Positions 16,705 to 25,231 of a stretch of DNA of 64,000 nt are shown here, piece after piece. The stretch's first letter is position 1. The number at the start of each line of letters is the position of its first letter. The translations under genes and the position numbers were made by a program. Source of the stretch: G963664585 sp963664585. GTDB lineage: Bacteria > Bacillota > Clostridia > Oscillospirales > Ruminococcaceae. Location: the NCBI GenBank assembly GCA_963664585.2, contig CAXXEO010000008.1, forward strand, positions 1 through 64,000, in the 5' to 3' direction. The notes under the pieces are model-generated. The model worked only from the letters and a program-made list of their open reading frames with translations. It made no database searches and was not told the origin of the DNA.

Positions 16705-16779
16705 TTGACAAGGTGATTGCAGGATGATATATTTATATAACAATATATCGATATTCGATATATCATCCATAGATACAAA
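16705..16779 (+). promoter_or_regulatory. Promoter and palindromic operator of padR
   Basis: TTGACA (16705-16710) and TATATT (16728-16733), separated by 17 bases, form a near-consensus sigma-A promoter. Immediately downstream ATATATCGA-TAT-TCGATATAT (16743-16763) is a perfect inverted repeat that would cover the transcription start, the usual place for autorepression. The following bases are repeated in front of the transketolase operon. Confidence 0.8.
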
Positions 16780-16795
16780 CAAGGAGGTGCTTTTG

Positions 16796-17176
16796 TTGCG
16801 ATCCGACGTTGAGAAGCTGACGAAAAGCTACATACCAATGTCCGAGCCCAGCTTTCTGCTTTTGAGAAGCCTCCTGGAAGAGCGTCACGGATATGCAATT
16901 ATGCAGGATGTGCTTGAAATGACAGGGGGCCGTGTAACCCTTGGCGCCGGTACCGTGTACACCATCCTATATAAGATGGAGCAGGATAATCTGATCACCG
17001 TGGCCAAAGAGATAGACAGGCGCAAAATATACAGAATTACGCCAATTGGTCTGGATATCCTAAGGGCAGAGGCCGGACGAATCGTTCTTCTGTCTAAGAT
17101 TGCGGGCGAGGTTTTAGACCCTTTAGAAATACAGAAATCGATGACTTTTGGAGATCCTGCGAAAATCACGATTTAG
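16796..17176 (+). CDS. PadR family transcriptional regulator
   Basis: About 126 residues with the PadR winged helix: EPSFLLLRSLLEERHGYAIM, then GRVTLGAGTVYTILYKMEQDNLI, the recognition-helix segment typical of the family, and a wing ending RRKIYRITPIGLDIL. The start is taken as TTG at 16796, eight bases after AAGGAGG; TTG at 16793 is possible. The gene leads an operon with nfeD and a stomatin-like gene, and a perfect palindrome lies over its promoter, so autorepression is likely. The inducer is unknown. Confidence 0.88.
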   Translation: MRSDVEKLTKSYIPMSEPSFLLLRSLLEERHGYAIMQDVLEMTGGRVTLGAGTVYTILYKMEQDNLITVAKEIDRRKIYRITPIGLDILRAEAGRIVLLSKIAGEVLDPLEIQKSMTFGDPAKITI

Positions 17177-17191
17177 GAGAGGTTAAGACAT

Positions 17192-17650
17192 ATGGAAGAG
17201 TTCGTACGCTTCATATCCCAGTTCATGCCGCTGGTCTGGCTGCTTTTCGCCATCATACTGGGAATACTGGAAGCCTCAACTGTACAACTTGTCGCCATCT
17301 GGTTCGCAGTGGGGGCAATTGCAGCGATCATTCCCGCATTGCTTGGGGGTCCATTATGGCTTCAATTTGCGGTTTTCATCGCAGTTTCCACCCTGTCACT
17401 GGCTATGACCAGGCCCTTCATGGAAAAAGTTCTTCACCATAGAAAGATTCATACCAACGCGGACAGCCTAATTGGTCAAATCGGTGTGGTGATAGACGAT
17501 ATTGACAATATCAAGGGCCGTGGCCGCGTCCTAATTTCAGGCCTTGACTGGGCAGCGGTTTCAGAGGACGGACAGATCATCGAGACTGACCAGCAGGTGC
17601 TGATTAAAAAAATCGAGGGCGTTAAACTGATCGTTGAGAAAATTATCTGA
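17192..17650 (+). CDS. NfeD-like membrane protein
   Basis: A 152-residue protein with three hydrophobic segments (about residues 10-30, 32-52 and 55-75) and a C-terminal OB-fold domain (about 90-150) with SLIGQIGVVIDDIDNIKGRGRVLISGLDW, the NfeD pattern. It is the short form without the ClpP-like protease. Such proteins are almost always encoded beside SPFH/stomatin genes, as here, and the pair is thought to organise membrane microdomains and membrane protein quality control. The start follows TTAGGAGAGG 15 bases after the padR stop. Confidence 0.9.
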   Translation: MEEFVRFISQFMPLVWLLFAIILGILEASTVQLVAIWFAVGAIAAIIPALLGGPLWLQFAVFIAVSTLSLAMTRPFMEKVLHHRKIHTNADSLIGQIGVVIDDIDNIKGRGRVLISGLDWAAVSEDGQIIETDQQVLIKKIEGVKLIVEKII

Positions 17651-17714
17651 TAGCGTTTTGTAGTAAAGAATTACGAATCATATTTATTAAAACAAAAATT
17701 GGGAGGCAATCATT

Positions 17715-18653
17715 ATGGGACCCTTTATCGCGACAGTTGTACTATTTTCATTATTTATCGTGGCACTAATCATGGCAACGACGAGTATTAAGATCGTCCC
17801 CCAGGCGTCTGTCTATGTTGTGGAAAGACTTGGTGCCTATTTTACCACTTGGGAGACCGGCCTGCACATCAAGGTTCCGTTTATCGATCGCGTTGCAAAA
17901 GTAGTCTCTGTGAAGGAGCAGGTTGTCGATTTCGAACCACAGCCCGTGATCACCAAGGATAACGTCACAATGCAGATAGACAACATCGTTTTCTTCCAGA
18001 TTACTGACGCCAAGCTATACACTTATGGTGTGGAACACCCCCTGTCCGCGATTGAAAATTTGACAGCAACTACCTTGCGTAATATCATCGGTGATATGGA
18101 ACTTGACTTTACCCTTACTTCCCGTGATGTTATCAACACCAGGATTACGGCTATCCTTGATACCGCTACCGACAAGTGGGGTATCAAAGTGAATCGTGTT
18201 GAACTGAAAAATATCATTCCTCCTAGGGAAATTCAGGATGCTATGGAGAAGCAGATGAAGGCCGAGCGCGAGCGCCGTCAGTCTATTCTCCGCGCCGAGG
18301 GGGAGAAGCATAGCCAGATCCTTGTGGCCGAAGGAGAAAAGGAATCCGCAATCCTCCGCGCCCAGGCTGAGAAGGAATCCGCCATACTCAGAGCGGATGC
18401 CGTCAAGAACCAAAAGATCATCGAGGCACAGGGCGAAGCCCAGGCCATTGAAATGGTGCAAAAGGCTTTGGCTGAATCCATCAAGCTGCTCAATGAGGCG
18501 GCCCCAAGCGAACAGGTTCTTGTCCTTAAGAGTCTAGAGGCTTTTGCAAAAGCCGCGGATGGCAAAGCGACGAAGATCATTATCCCCTCCAATATTCAGT
18601 CTTTGGCTGGACTGGCGACTTCAATGAAAGAGATTATCTCTAAAGATGAGTAA
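17715..18653 (+). CDS. SPFH/band 7 (stomatin-like) protein, QmcA family
   Basis: A 312-residue protein with one N-terminal membrane helix (residues 3-22), the SPFH domain (about 25-185; IVPQASVYVVERLGAYFTTW, ITKDNVTMQIDNIVFFQI) and a long Ala/Glu/Arg-rich coiled coil (about 180-260) with repeated AEGEKESAILRA-type units. These proteins oligomerise on the membrane and scaffold proteases and other proteins. It is the downstream partner of the NfeD-like protein, with GGGAGG before the ATG, and ends the padR operon at a strong terminator. Confidence 0.93.
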   Translation: MGPFIATVVLFSLFIVALIMATTSIKIVPQASVYVVERLGAYFTTWETGLHIKVPFIDRVAKVVSVKEQVVDFEPQPVITKDNVTMQIDNIVFFQITDAKLYTYGVEHPLSAIENLTATTLRNIIGDMELDFTLTSRDVINTRITAILDTATDKWGIKVNRVELKNIIPPREIQDAMEKQMKAERERRQSILRAEGEKHSQILVAEGEKESAILRAQAEKESAILRADAVKNQKIIEAQGEAQAIEMVQKALAESIKLLNEAAPSEQVLVLKSLEAFAKAADGKATKIIIPSNIQSLAGLATSMKEIISKDE

Positions 18654-18672
18654 AAGAACCTGTTAAACAGTG

Positions 18673-18714
18673 ATACGGCACACAAACCCATTTTGTGTGC
18701 CGTATGCGTTTTTT
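18673..18714 (+). terminator. Terminator of the padR-nfeD-SPFH operon
   Basis: ATACGGCACACAAA and its complement TTGTGTGCCGTAT form a long hairpin followed by GCGTTTTTT. Confidence 0.9.
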
Positions 18715-19018
18715 GGCTTTCAAAGTGATTTTAGCTTTGCTTTCCGTTTTAAAAAGCATTTAATTCTTTCTCTGCTTTCCTCGTCTTTGACGGGAAAACA
18801 GAAAACATTATTGCTGTTTCATATGAAATTAATATCAGAGGCAAAAACACAGCGCTATTTAACGGGGTTTAGGTTCACAGTCCTGATTATATAGCTATTA
18901 TTGATAAAAACCTTCCCCAAGCCAAAGCGGTTATTTGACGCTTACACAAACCTGTCATTTTATTACGCCAGCCATTGAATTTTTCGGCATTTTACGCTAA
19001 AATAAAAGAATATAATAA
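18715..19018. other. Intergenic region before the purine operon leader
   Basis: No gene was recognised. An imperfect hairpin at 18774-18803 (CTGCTTTCCTCGTC/GACGGGAAAACAG) belongs to the loose family of TTTTCCC/GGGAAAA hairpins also seen at 12011 and 26550. The stretch 18985-19018 is AT-rich and may hold the purE promoter; TATAAT at 19011-19016 is a candidate -10 box. Confidence 0.4.
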
Positions 19019-19173
19019 TTGGGGGTATCGGAATGAAAATGGCTTCAAAAGGTCGCTATTCCGGCGGGTCTTTTCCCGGGGACAGCTGCGCGGTTTGCCG
19101 GTCATCCTCCCCAAGGTCAAACTGCATCCTGATAGCAAAGCTGCGGCCTTAATAGTCGCAGCATATTTTTTTG
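19019..19173 (+). promoter_or_regulatory. Structured 5' leader of the purine operon with attenuator; candidate riboswitch of unassigned class
   Basis: TTGGGG (19019-19024) can pair with CCCCAA (19109-19114), closing a junction with three hairpins: CGGAAT/ATTCCG (19029/19058), CGGG/CCCG (19065/19075) and CGG/CCG (19091/19098). Further on, GCTGCG (19140-19145) pairs with CGCAGC (19157-19162) before ATATTTTTTT, an intrinsic terminator only 17 bases before the purE start. A second GCTGCG at 19085-19090 inside the junction could pair with the same CGCAGC and prevent termination. I could not match it to the purine, ZTP or PRPP riboswitch consensus from memory. Confidence 0.6.
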
Positions 19174-19189
19174 TATGGAGGTTAACGCT

Positions 19190-19699
19190 ATGGCAGACAC
19201 CAAAAAGGTGGCAATTATCATGGGAAGCGACAGTGATCTGCCTGTCATGAAGACAGCGGTCAAGACCCTTCACTCGATGGGGATAGTGGTAGAGGTGCGG
19301 GTTATGTCAGCTCACAGAACACCACAAGAAGCAGGGAATTTTGCTGCCGGTGCAAGGGAAAACGGCTTTGGTGTTATCATTGCGGCGGCGGGAAAGGCGG
19401 CCCATCTTGCTGGCGTGCTTGCCGCGCATACCACCCTGCCGGTGATTGGTGTGCCGATCAAGTCATCCACTCTTGACGGGCTGGATGCACTTTTGTCCAC
19501 GGTACAGATGCCCTCTGGCGTACCGGTGGCTACGGTGGCTATCGACGGTGCGGAAAATGCCGCGCTGCTTGCAGCACAGATGCTTGCCATAACGGATAAG
19601 ACAATCGCGGTAAAGCTTGCTCAAAAAAAGGTGGAAATGTCCGAAGCGGTAAAAGTAAAGGATGCCACACTCAGACTTGAAGATATACTGTCTCTGTAA
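19190..19699 (+). CDS. purE: N5-carboxyaminoimidazole ribonucleotide mutase PurE
   Basis: A 169-residue protein with the PurE core: IIMGSDSDLPVM at the N-terminus, VRVMSAHRTPQ (the SAHR motif with catalytic histidine), and the AAAGKAAHLAGVLAAHTTLPVIGVP glycine-rich region. It interconverts carboxylated aminoimidazole ribonucleotides in de novo purine synthesis. No purK is seen in the window. The ATG at 19190 follows ATGGAGG. It is the first gene of the purE-C-F-M-N-H-D cluster, directly behind the attenuator-like leader. Confidence 0.96.
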   Translation: MADTKKVAIIMGSDSDLPVMKTAVKTLHSMGIVVEVRVMSAHRTPQEAGNFAAGARENGFGVIIAAAGKAAHLAGVLAAHTTLPVIGVPIKSSTLDGLDALLSTVQMPSGVPVATVAIDGAENAALLAAQMLAITDKTIAVKLAQKKVEMSEAVKVKDATLRLEDILSL

Positions 19700-19825
19700 A
19701 TGTGGCGTGGCTTTCCCCAAAATGCAGAGAGGGCCAAAATGGCAAATTATATGCTGCAATACTGTGAAGATATTTTATAAGCGGTAAAAATAAATGATGT
19801 GATAGAATAAGAGGGGGACAATAAA

Positions 19826-20545
19826 ATGGCAGTATACAAAAAGTTGGAGCAGGTTTATGAAGGCAAGGCGAAGAAGGTATTCGCAACCGACCATCCTGAG
19901 ATCTATATTGTCGACTATAAGGATGATGCTACCGCCTTTAACGGCCTGAAGCGCGGCAGCATTCAAGGCAAGGGTGTTATCAACAATCGCGTGACCAATC
20001 ATCTGATGAAGATGCTGTCTGGATACGGTATCCCCACTCATTTTGTCGAAGAGCTTTCTGAGCGCGAGACAGCAGTAAAAAAGGTTAATATCGTTCCGGT
20101 CGAGGTGATCGTCCGCAATATAGCGGCAGGCTCGCTTGCCAAAAGGCTCGGAATCGAAGAGGGCAGAAAGCTCGCCTGCACTGTGCTTGAATACAGCTAC
20201 AAAAATGATGAACTGGGAGATCCCATGATTAACGACTATCACATTCGCGCCATGGGGTTGGCCACCGATGAAGAGATGAGCCAAATCGCATCCTATGCGC
20301 TGAAGATTAACGGAATACTTGGCCATTATCTGAAAGATCTGGGTATCGAGCTCATCGATTTTAAACTGGAATTTGGAAGACTGTCCGATGGCACCATCGT
20401 CCTTGCCGACGAAATATCGCCGGATACCTGCCGCTTCTGGGACAGCAAGACCGGCGAAAAGTTGGACAAGGACCGCTTCCGCCGTGATCTTGGCAATGTT
20501 GAGGGAGCTTACCAGGAAATTTTACACCGCCTTCTGGGTGAATAA
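19826..20545 (+). CDS. purC: SAICAR synthetase PurC
   Basis: A 239-residue protein of the usual bacterial PurC length. Signatures are EQVYEGKAKKVFATDHPE near the N-terminus, the RGSIQGKGVINNRVTN loop, VPVEVIVRNIAAGSLAKRLG, and the C-terminal VLADEISPDTCRFWD. It joins CAIR and aspartate using ATP to make SAICAR. It follows purE after 126 bases; GAGGGGG precedes the ATG. Part of the purine operon. Confidence 0.97.
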   Translation: MAVYKKLEQVYEGKAKKVFATDHPEIYIVDYKDDATAFNGLKRGSIQGKGVINNRVTNHLMKMLSGYGIPTHFVEELSERETAVKKVNIVPVEVIVRNIAAGSLAKRLGIEEGRKLACTVLEYSYKNDELGDPMINDYHIRAMGLATDEEMSQIASYALKINGILGHYLKDLGIELIDFKLEFGRLSDGTIVLADEISPDTCRFWDSKTGEKLDKDRFRRDLGNVEGAYQEILHRLLGE

Positions 20546-20581
20546 GCCCGGGTAGGATGCAGTCGGAAAGGAAGATGACAA

Positions 20582-21997
20582 TTGTTTGATAAACTCCATG
20601 AGGAGTGCGGGGTATTTGGTATTCGGTCGAAAAAGCGTACCGATGTCGCCAAAAGCGCTTATTATGCCCTGTACGCCCTGCAGCACCGAGGACAGGAAAG
20701 CTGTGGAATCGCAGTTGGCGATAACGGTGTGATACGAAACTATGCCGATTTGGGCCTTGTGCCTGACGTATTCGGTGAAAAGAATCTCACATCGCTGGGA
20801 AAAGGCAATATGGCAGTCGGTCACACCCGCTATTCGACTACAGGTGGTGTTTCAAGAGCCAATTGTCAGCCTCTGGTCGTGAGAAAGGTGGATGGGGCGA
20901 TGGCCCTTGCCCACAACGGGAACATTGTCAATGCCTATGAGCTCCGAAACAAGCTTGAGCATATGGGCGCTATTTTCCATACAACAAATGACTCTGAGGT
21001 CATTGCCTATGTCATCACCGGTATGAGACTGAAGACTGATTCCACCGAGAAGGCCATTGAAGAATGTATGCGCCATATTAAGGGCGCCTATTCGATGGTG
21101 CTTATGGGCGCGAACAAGTTGATTGGTGTTCGCGATCCTAATGGATTTCGCCCCCTCTGCATGGGCGAAACCCCGGACGGTTCGATCATCTTTGCCTCTG
21201 AAACCTGTGCCTTGGAAAGCCTTGGTGCACGCCTGATTCGCGACCTTGACCCCGGCGAGATAGTTGTCGTCAGCGATGATGGTATTCAGAGTATCCGCAC
21301 GCACTGCGGCCAAAAAAGCAGTATTTGCGTTTTTGAGTTTGTTTATTTTTCACGTCCTGATTCGATCATCGAGGGTGCCAGCGTACACCAGGCACGCCGC
21401 CGCGCCGGTGAGCTTCTGTATGAAGAACATCCTGTTGAAGCGGATGTGGTGATTGGTGTGCCCGACTCTGGTCTTGATGCCGCTTTAGGTTTTTCTGTCC
21501 GGTCTGGAATCCCCTATGGAGTTGGTTTCATCAAAAACCGGTATATCGGTCGTACCTTTATCCAGCCTAACCAGGGCCAGCGCGAGGACGCAGTTCGTAT
21601 TAAGCTGAATGCGCTTTCATCCACGGTGTCGGGCAAAAGGGTGGTCATGGTGGATGATTCCATTGTCAGGGGTACCACAAGTGCTAAAATTGTCAGCCTG
21701 CTCCGCAACGCGGGGGCAACAGAGGTGCATATGAGAGTCTCCTCTCCGCCTTTTCGTCATCCCTGCTTTTTTGGAACAGATGTTGACAGCCGTGAAAATT
21801 TAATTGCAAACCAGATGACAATCGAAGAAATTGCAAAGAAGATAAATGTCGACAGCCTGGGTTACCTCAGCCTTGAGGGAGTCCAAAAGATCGCTGACAC
21901 GAAGGATAAGAGCTTTTGCTCCGGATGTTTCAGCGGCATCTACCCCATCGAGGTAAGAGCTGAGGGCTCTAAGAATCAGTTTGAGAGTGCAAAATAA
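20582..21997 (+). CDS. purF: Amidophosphoribosyltransferase PurF
   Basis: A 471-residue enzyme that makes phosphoribosylamine from PRPP and glutamine, the committed purine step. The start is a TTG giving MFDKLHEECGVFG, so the nucleophile Cys9 is exposed after removal of a short propeptide, as in the Bacillus-type enzyme. The glutaminase domain is followed by the PRPP-binding motif VVMVDDSIVRGTT. Cysteines in SSICVFEF, RHPCFFG and FCSGCFSG match the [4Fe-4S] ligands of oxygen-sensitive PurF. The gene sits 36 bases after purC. Confidence 0.97.
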   Translation: MFDKLHEECGVFGIRSKKRTDVAKSAYYALYALQHRGQESCGIAVGDNGVIRNYADLGLVPDVFGEKNLTSLGKGNMAVGHTRYSTTGGVSRANCQPLVVRKVDGAMALAHNGNIVNAYELRNKLEHMGAIFHTTNDSEVIAYVITGMRLKTDSTEKAIEECMRHIKGAYSMVLMGANKLIGVRDPNGFRPLCMGETPDGSIIFASETCALESLGARLIRDLDPGEIVVVSDDGIQSIRTHCGQKSSICVFEFVYFSRPDSIIEGASVHQARRRAGELLYEEHPVEADVVIGVPDSGLDAALGFSVRSGIPYGVGFIKNRYIGRTFIQPNQGQREDAVRIKLNALSSTVSGKRVVMVDDSIVRGTTSAKIVSLLRNAGATEVHMRVSSPPFRHPCFFGTDVDSRENLIANQMTIEEIAKKINVDSLGYLSLEGVQKIADTKDKSFCSGCFSGIYPIEVRAEGSKNQFESAK

Positions 21998-22019
21998 AAG
22001 AAAAGGCAGGAGACAGCGT

Positions 22020-23057
22020 ATGCAGAACAGCTATAGCGACAGCTACAAGGCGGCTGGTGTAGACGTCACCGCCGGATATAAAGCGGTTGAGCTGATGAAA
22101 GCCCATGTGGCGCGCACCGTTATCCCCGGTGTTTTAAGCGGGATCGGCGGCTTTGGCGGGATGTTTGAACTGGACCTACAGGGAATTCAAAAACCTGTTC
22201 TAGTCTCAGGCACCGATGGGGTAGGTACAAAACTGAAAATTGCTTTCATGATGGACAAGCATGACACGGTGGGGATAGACTGCGTAGCAATGTGCGTCAA
22301 CGATATCATCTGCTGTGGTGCCCGTCCGCTTTTCTTTTTGGATTATGTGGCGCTTGGGAAGAATGTTCCTGAAAAGGTCGCACAAATCGTCGCTGGTGTG
22401 GCCGAGGGCTGCGTGCAGGCAGGTTGCGCCCTTGTCGGGGGCGAAACCGCCGAAATGCCCGGTTTTTATCCGGTGGATGAGTACGATCTGGCCGGATTTT
22501 CGGTCGGTGTGGTGGACAAAAATGCGATTCTTGATTCCCAAAATGTGAAACCCGGCGATCTCCTTGTTGCGCTGCCCTCTTCGGGGGTACATTCCAACGG
22601 CTTCTCGCTGGTGCGCAAGGTTCTATCGGTGGAAAACTGTGATTTGAAAGTGACTGTGGACGAGCTTGGCGCCAGCCTTGGTGAGACGCTTCTTACGCCG
22701 ACCAGAATCTATGTAAAGTCTGCCCTGGCCGCCATTGCTTCAGGCGGTGTCCGCAGCATCTCACATATCACCGGCGGCGGTTTCTTTGAGAATATTCCCC
22801 GCGCTCTGCCCAAGGGACACAAAGCGGTGATCGACGTGAAAACGCTTCGCATCCCGCCCATCTTCGGACTGATCGCCAAAAAAGGCGAAATTTCGCGTCG
22901 AGAGATGTTTAACACCTTCAATATGGGTGTGGGACTGTGTATGATCGTAGATAAAGAAAAGGCCGAGAATATTCTAGCCATACTCATCGCCCACGGGGAA
23001 AACCCCTATATCATGGGTGAAGTGCAGAAAGGTGAGGGCGGGGTAGAGCTATGTTAA
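22020..23057 (+). CDS. purM: Phosphoribosylformylglycinamidine cyclo-ligase (AIR synthetase) PurM
   Basis: A 345-residue enzyme with the PurM pattern: SYKAAGVDVTAGYKAV at the N-terminus, VSGTDGVGTKLKIAFMM, CVNDIICCGARPLFFLDY, and GGETAEMPGFYPVDEYDLAGF. It closes the imidazole ring using ATP. The ATG at 22020 is chosen because CAGGAGA precedes it; a longer upstream extension would overlap purF and is basic and unlike the family. Its last seven bases overlap purN. Confidence 0.96.
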   Translation: MQNSYSDSYKAAGVDVTAGYKAVELMKAHVARTVIPGVLSGIGGFGGMFELDLQGIQKPVLVSGTDGVGTKLKIAFMMDKHDTVGIDCVAMCVNDIICCGARPLFFLDYVALGKNVPEKVAQIVAGVAEGCVQAGCALVGGETAEMPGFYPVDEYDLAGFSVGVVDKNAILDSQNVKPGDLLVALPSSGVHSNGFSLVRKVLSVENCDLKVTVDELGASLGETLLTPTRIYVKSALAAIASGGVRSISHITGGGFFENIPRALPKGHKAVIDVKTLRIPPIFGLIAKKGEISRREMFNTFNMGVGLCMIVDKEKAENILAILIAHGENPYIMGEVQKGEGGVELC

Positions 23058-23666
23058 ATGTGGCTGTTCTGGTCTCGGGCGGCGGAACAAATCTCCAGGC
23101 GCTTATCAATGCCGAAAAGGCCGGTGAGATCAAAGATGGCCGCATAGCCCTGTGTATTTCCTCAAATGCCGATGCCTATGCTCTTTCGCGTGCTAAAGCA
23201 GCAGGGATTAGCTGCCAGGTGCTTGCCCCCGAGGAATATGCCACCCTTTCAGATTACAGTGACGCGCTGATGGAGACTCTTGAACGCGAGCAGATCGGAC
23301 TGATCGTTCTCGCGGGATTTCTGGTAATCTTAGAAAAAAAGGTTACAGACCGTTTTAAAAACAGGATCATCAACGTCCACCCCATCACTGATACCCGCCT
23401 TTTGCGGGCCCGGCTTCTACGGCCTGAGGGTGCATGAGGCGGCTTTGCAATATGGGGTAAAGCTCACTGGTGCCACGGTACATTTTGTCAACGAGATAAC
23501 TGATGGCGGCAGGATCATCCTGCAAAAGGCGGTGGAGGTACTTCCTGGCGACACACCCCAAACGCTGCAGCGCAGGGTAATGGAAGAAGCCGAATGGGTG
23601 CTTTTGCCTCAGGCTGTATCTCTTTTTTGTCAGGGCCTTATCAAGACAGAGGAGGAAGTAAACTAA
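23051..23666 (+). pseudogene. purN: Phosphoribosylglycinamide formyltransferase PurN, one apparent frameshift
   Basis: Across one frame change the sequence gives a complete PurN of about 204 residues: VAVLVSGGGTNLQALINAE, then LAGFLVILEKKVTDRFKNRIINVHP, then GPGFYGLRVHEAAL and GATVHFVNEITDGGRII. It transfers a formyl group from 10-formyl-THF to GAR. The frame breaks at about 23382, where CCCATCACTG would read CCC-TCA-CTG if one A were removed, restoring the expected NVHPSLIPAFCGPG. Because purM, purH and purD around it continue normally, a sequencing error is more likely than a true null allele. Confidence 0.85.
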
Positions 23667-23667
23667 T

Positions 23668-25217
23668 ATGAAAAAGCGCGCGTTGATCAGCGTATCCGAT
23701 AAGACGGGTGTCGTGGAATTTGCCCGTCAGCTTGAGCATCTGGGCTATGAGATTGTTTCCACGGGGGGGTACCGCCAAGGCACTTAAGGACGGCGGTATC
23801 CGAGTAATCGGTATTTCTGACATCACAGGCTTTCCCCGAATGCCTTGACGGAAGGGTAAAAACCCTGCACCCCATGGTACATGCGGGCATTTTGGCCATC
23901 CGCGATAACCCCGAACATATGCGACAGATCGAAGACCTGGGTGTCACACCTATCGACATTGTGGTGATCAATCTCTACCCGTTCAAGGCAACCATCCTGA
24001 AAGCGGATGTGGAACTTGAGGAGGCGATTGAGAACATAGACATTGGCGGGCCCACCATGATCAGAGCGGCCGCCAAGAATTGGCAGGATGTTACCGTTGT
24101 GGTCGATCCAAGCGATTATTCCGCTGTGATTGCAGAGCTTACGGCAGGCGGCCCAACTCGTAAGACGAAGTTTGCTCTCGCTCTGAAAGTATTTGAACAC
24201 ACCGCCGCCTATGATGCCCTGATTGCTTCCTATTTGCGCGAACAGACCGGTTTAGATCCTTTTCCTGAAAATCTTACCCTGACCTATGAAAGGGTACAGC
24301 CGCTCCGCTATGGCGAGAATCCCCATCAGACGGCCGCCTTCTACCGTGAAATCGGTCATTTTGGCAATACCATTGCCGATGCCCAGCAGATTCATGGCAA
24401 GGAGCTTTCTTATAATAACATTTCTGACGCCAATGGCGCCCTCGACGTCCTCAAGGAGTTCGGAGATAAAGAGCCATGCGCGGTTGCGGTCAAGCATGCC
24501 AACCCCTGCGGTGTGGGCGTAGGTGGCAGTATCGCCGAGGCCTATCAGAACGCCTACGATTCTGATCCTGTTTCGATCTTTGGCGGAATTGTTGCTCTCA
24601 ACCGCATAGTTGACCTCCCTACAGCCGAAATGCTTTCTACCACCTTCTTAGAAATCATTATCGCCCCCGGCTTTTCAGCCGAGGCGATTGCCATACTGGA
24701 AAAAAAGAAGAATATTCGTCTACTGCAACTCCCCGGACTGTCAAAACCAAATTCTTCCAAGCTCATGGATACGAAAAAGGTGGCAGGCGGCCTTCTTGTT
24801 CAGCAACTGGACACAAAGCTCTATAACGATGCTGATCTAAAGGTCGTCACAAAGCGCGCGCCCACCGCAGAGGAAATGAAGCAGCTCATATTTGCGATGA
24901 AGGTTGCAAAGCATATCAAGTCCAACGGCATCGCTCTGATCAAGGGCAACATGACGGTGGGCGTTGGCCCCGGACAGACCAACCGCGTAACCGCGCTGGA
25001 CCTAGCCATCCGCTATGCTGGTGAGAGGTCACAAGGCTCTGTGATGGGCTCCGACGCGTTTTTTCCCTTCTCCGACTGTGTTGAACTGGCTGTTAAGGCA
25101 GGCATTACCGCCATTATTCAGCCGGGCGGCTCAATCCGTGACGAAGACAGCATCAAAGCCTGCGACGAGGCAGGCATCGCAATGATATTTACCGGAATGC
25201 GCCACTTTAAGCACTGA
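23668..25217 (+). pseudogene. purH: AICAR transformylase/IMP cyclohydrolase PurH, two apparent frameshifts
   Basis: A bifunctional enzyme catalysing the last two steps to IMP, about 515 residues once two frame changes are bridged. The start MKKRALISVSDKTGVVEFA follows GGAGGAAG. Frame changes fall in homopolymers: a run of seven G at about 23765 (six restores STGGTAKALK) and four C at about 23835 (three restores GFPECLDGRVKTLHP). The rest is intact, including RYGENPHQTAAFY, VKHANPCGVG and the closing FSDCVELAVKAGITAIIQPGGS. Both indels are one-base additions, which points to sequencing error. Confidence 0.9.
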
Positions 25218-25231
25218 TGGAGGAAAAACGG

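Noticed and set aside
19033..19152. 39-codon frame beginning MKMASKGRYSGG in the purE leader
   Set aside because: GGGGGT lies upstream, but the frame overlaps the paired leader segments and reads through the terminator arm with no leader-peptide codon bias; a structured RNA explains the region better.
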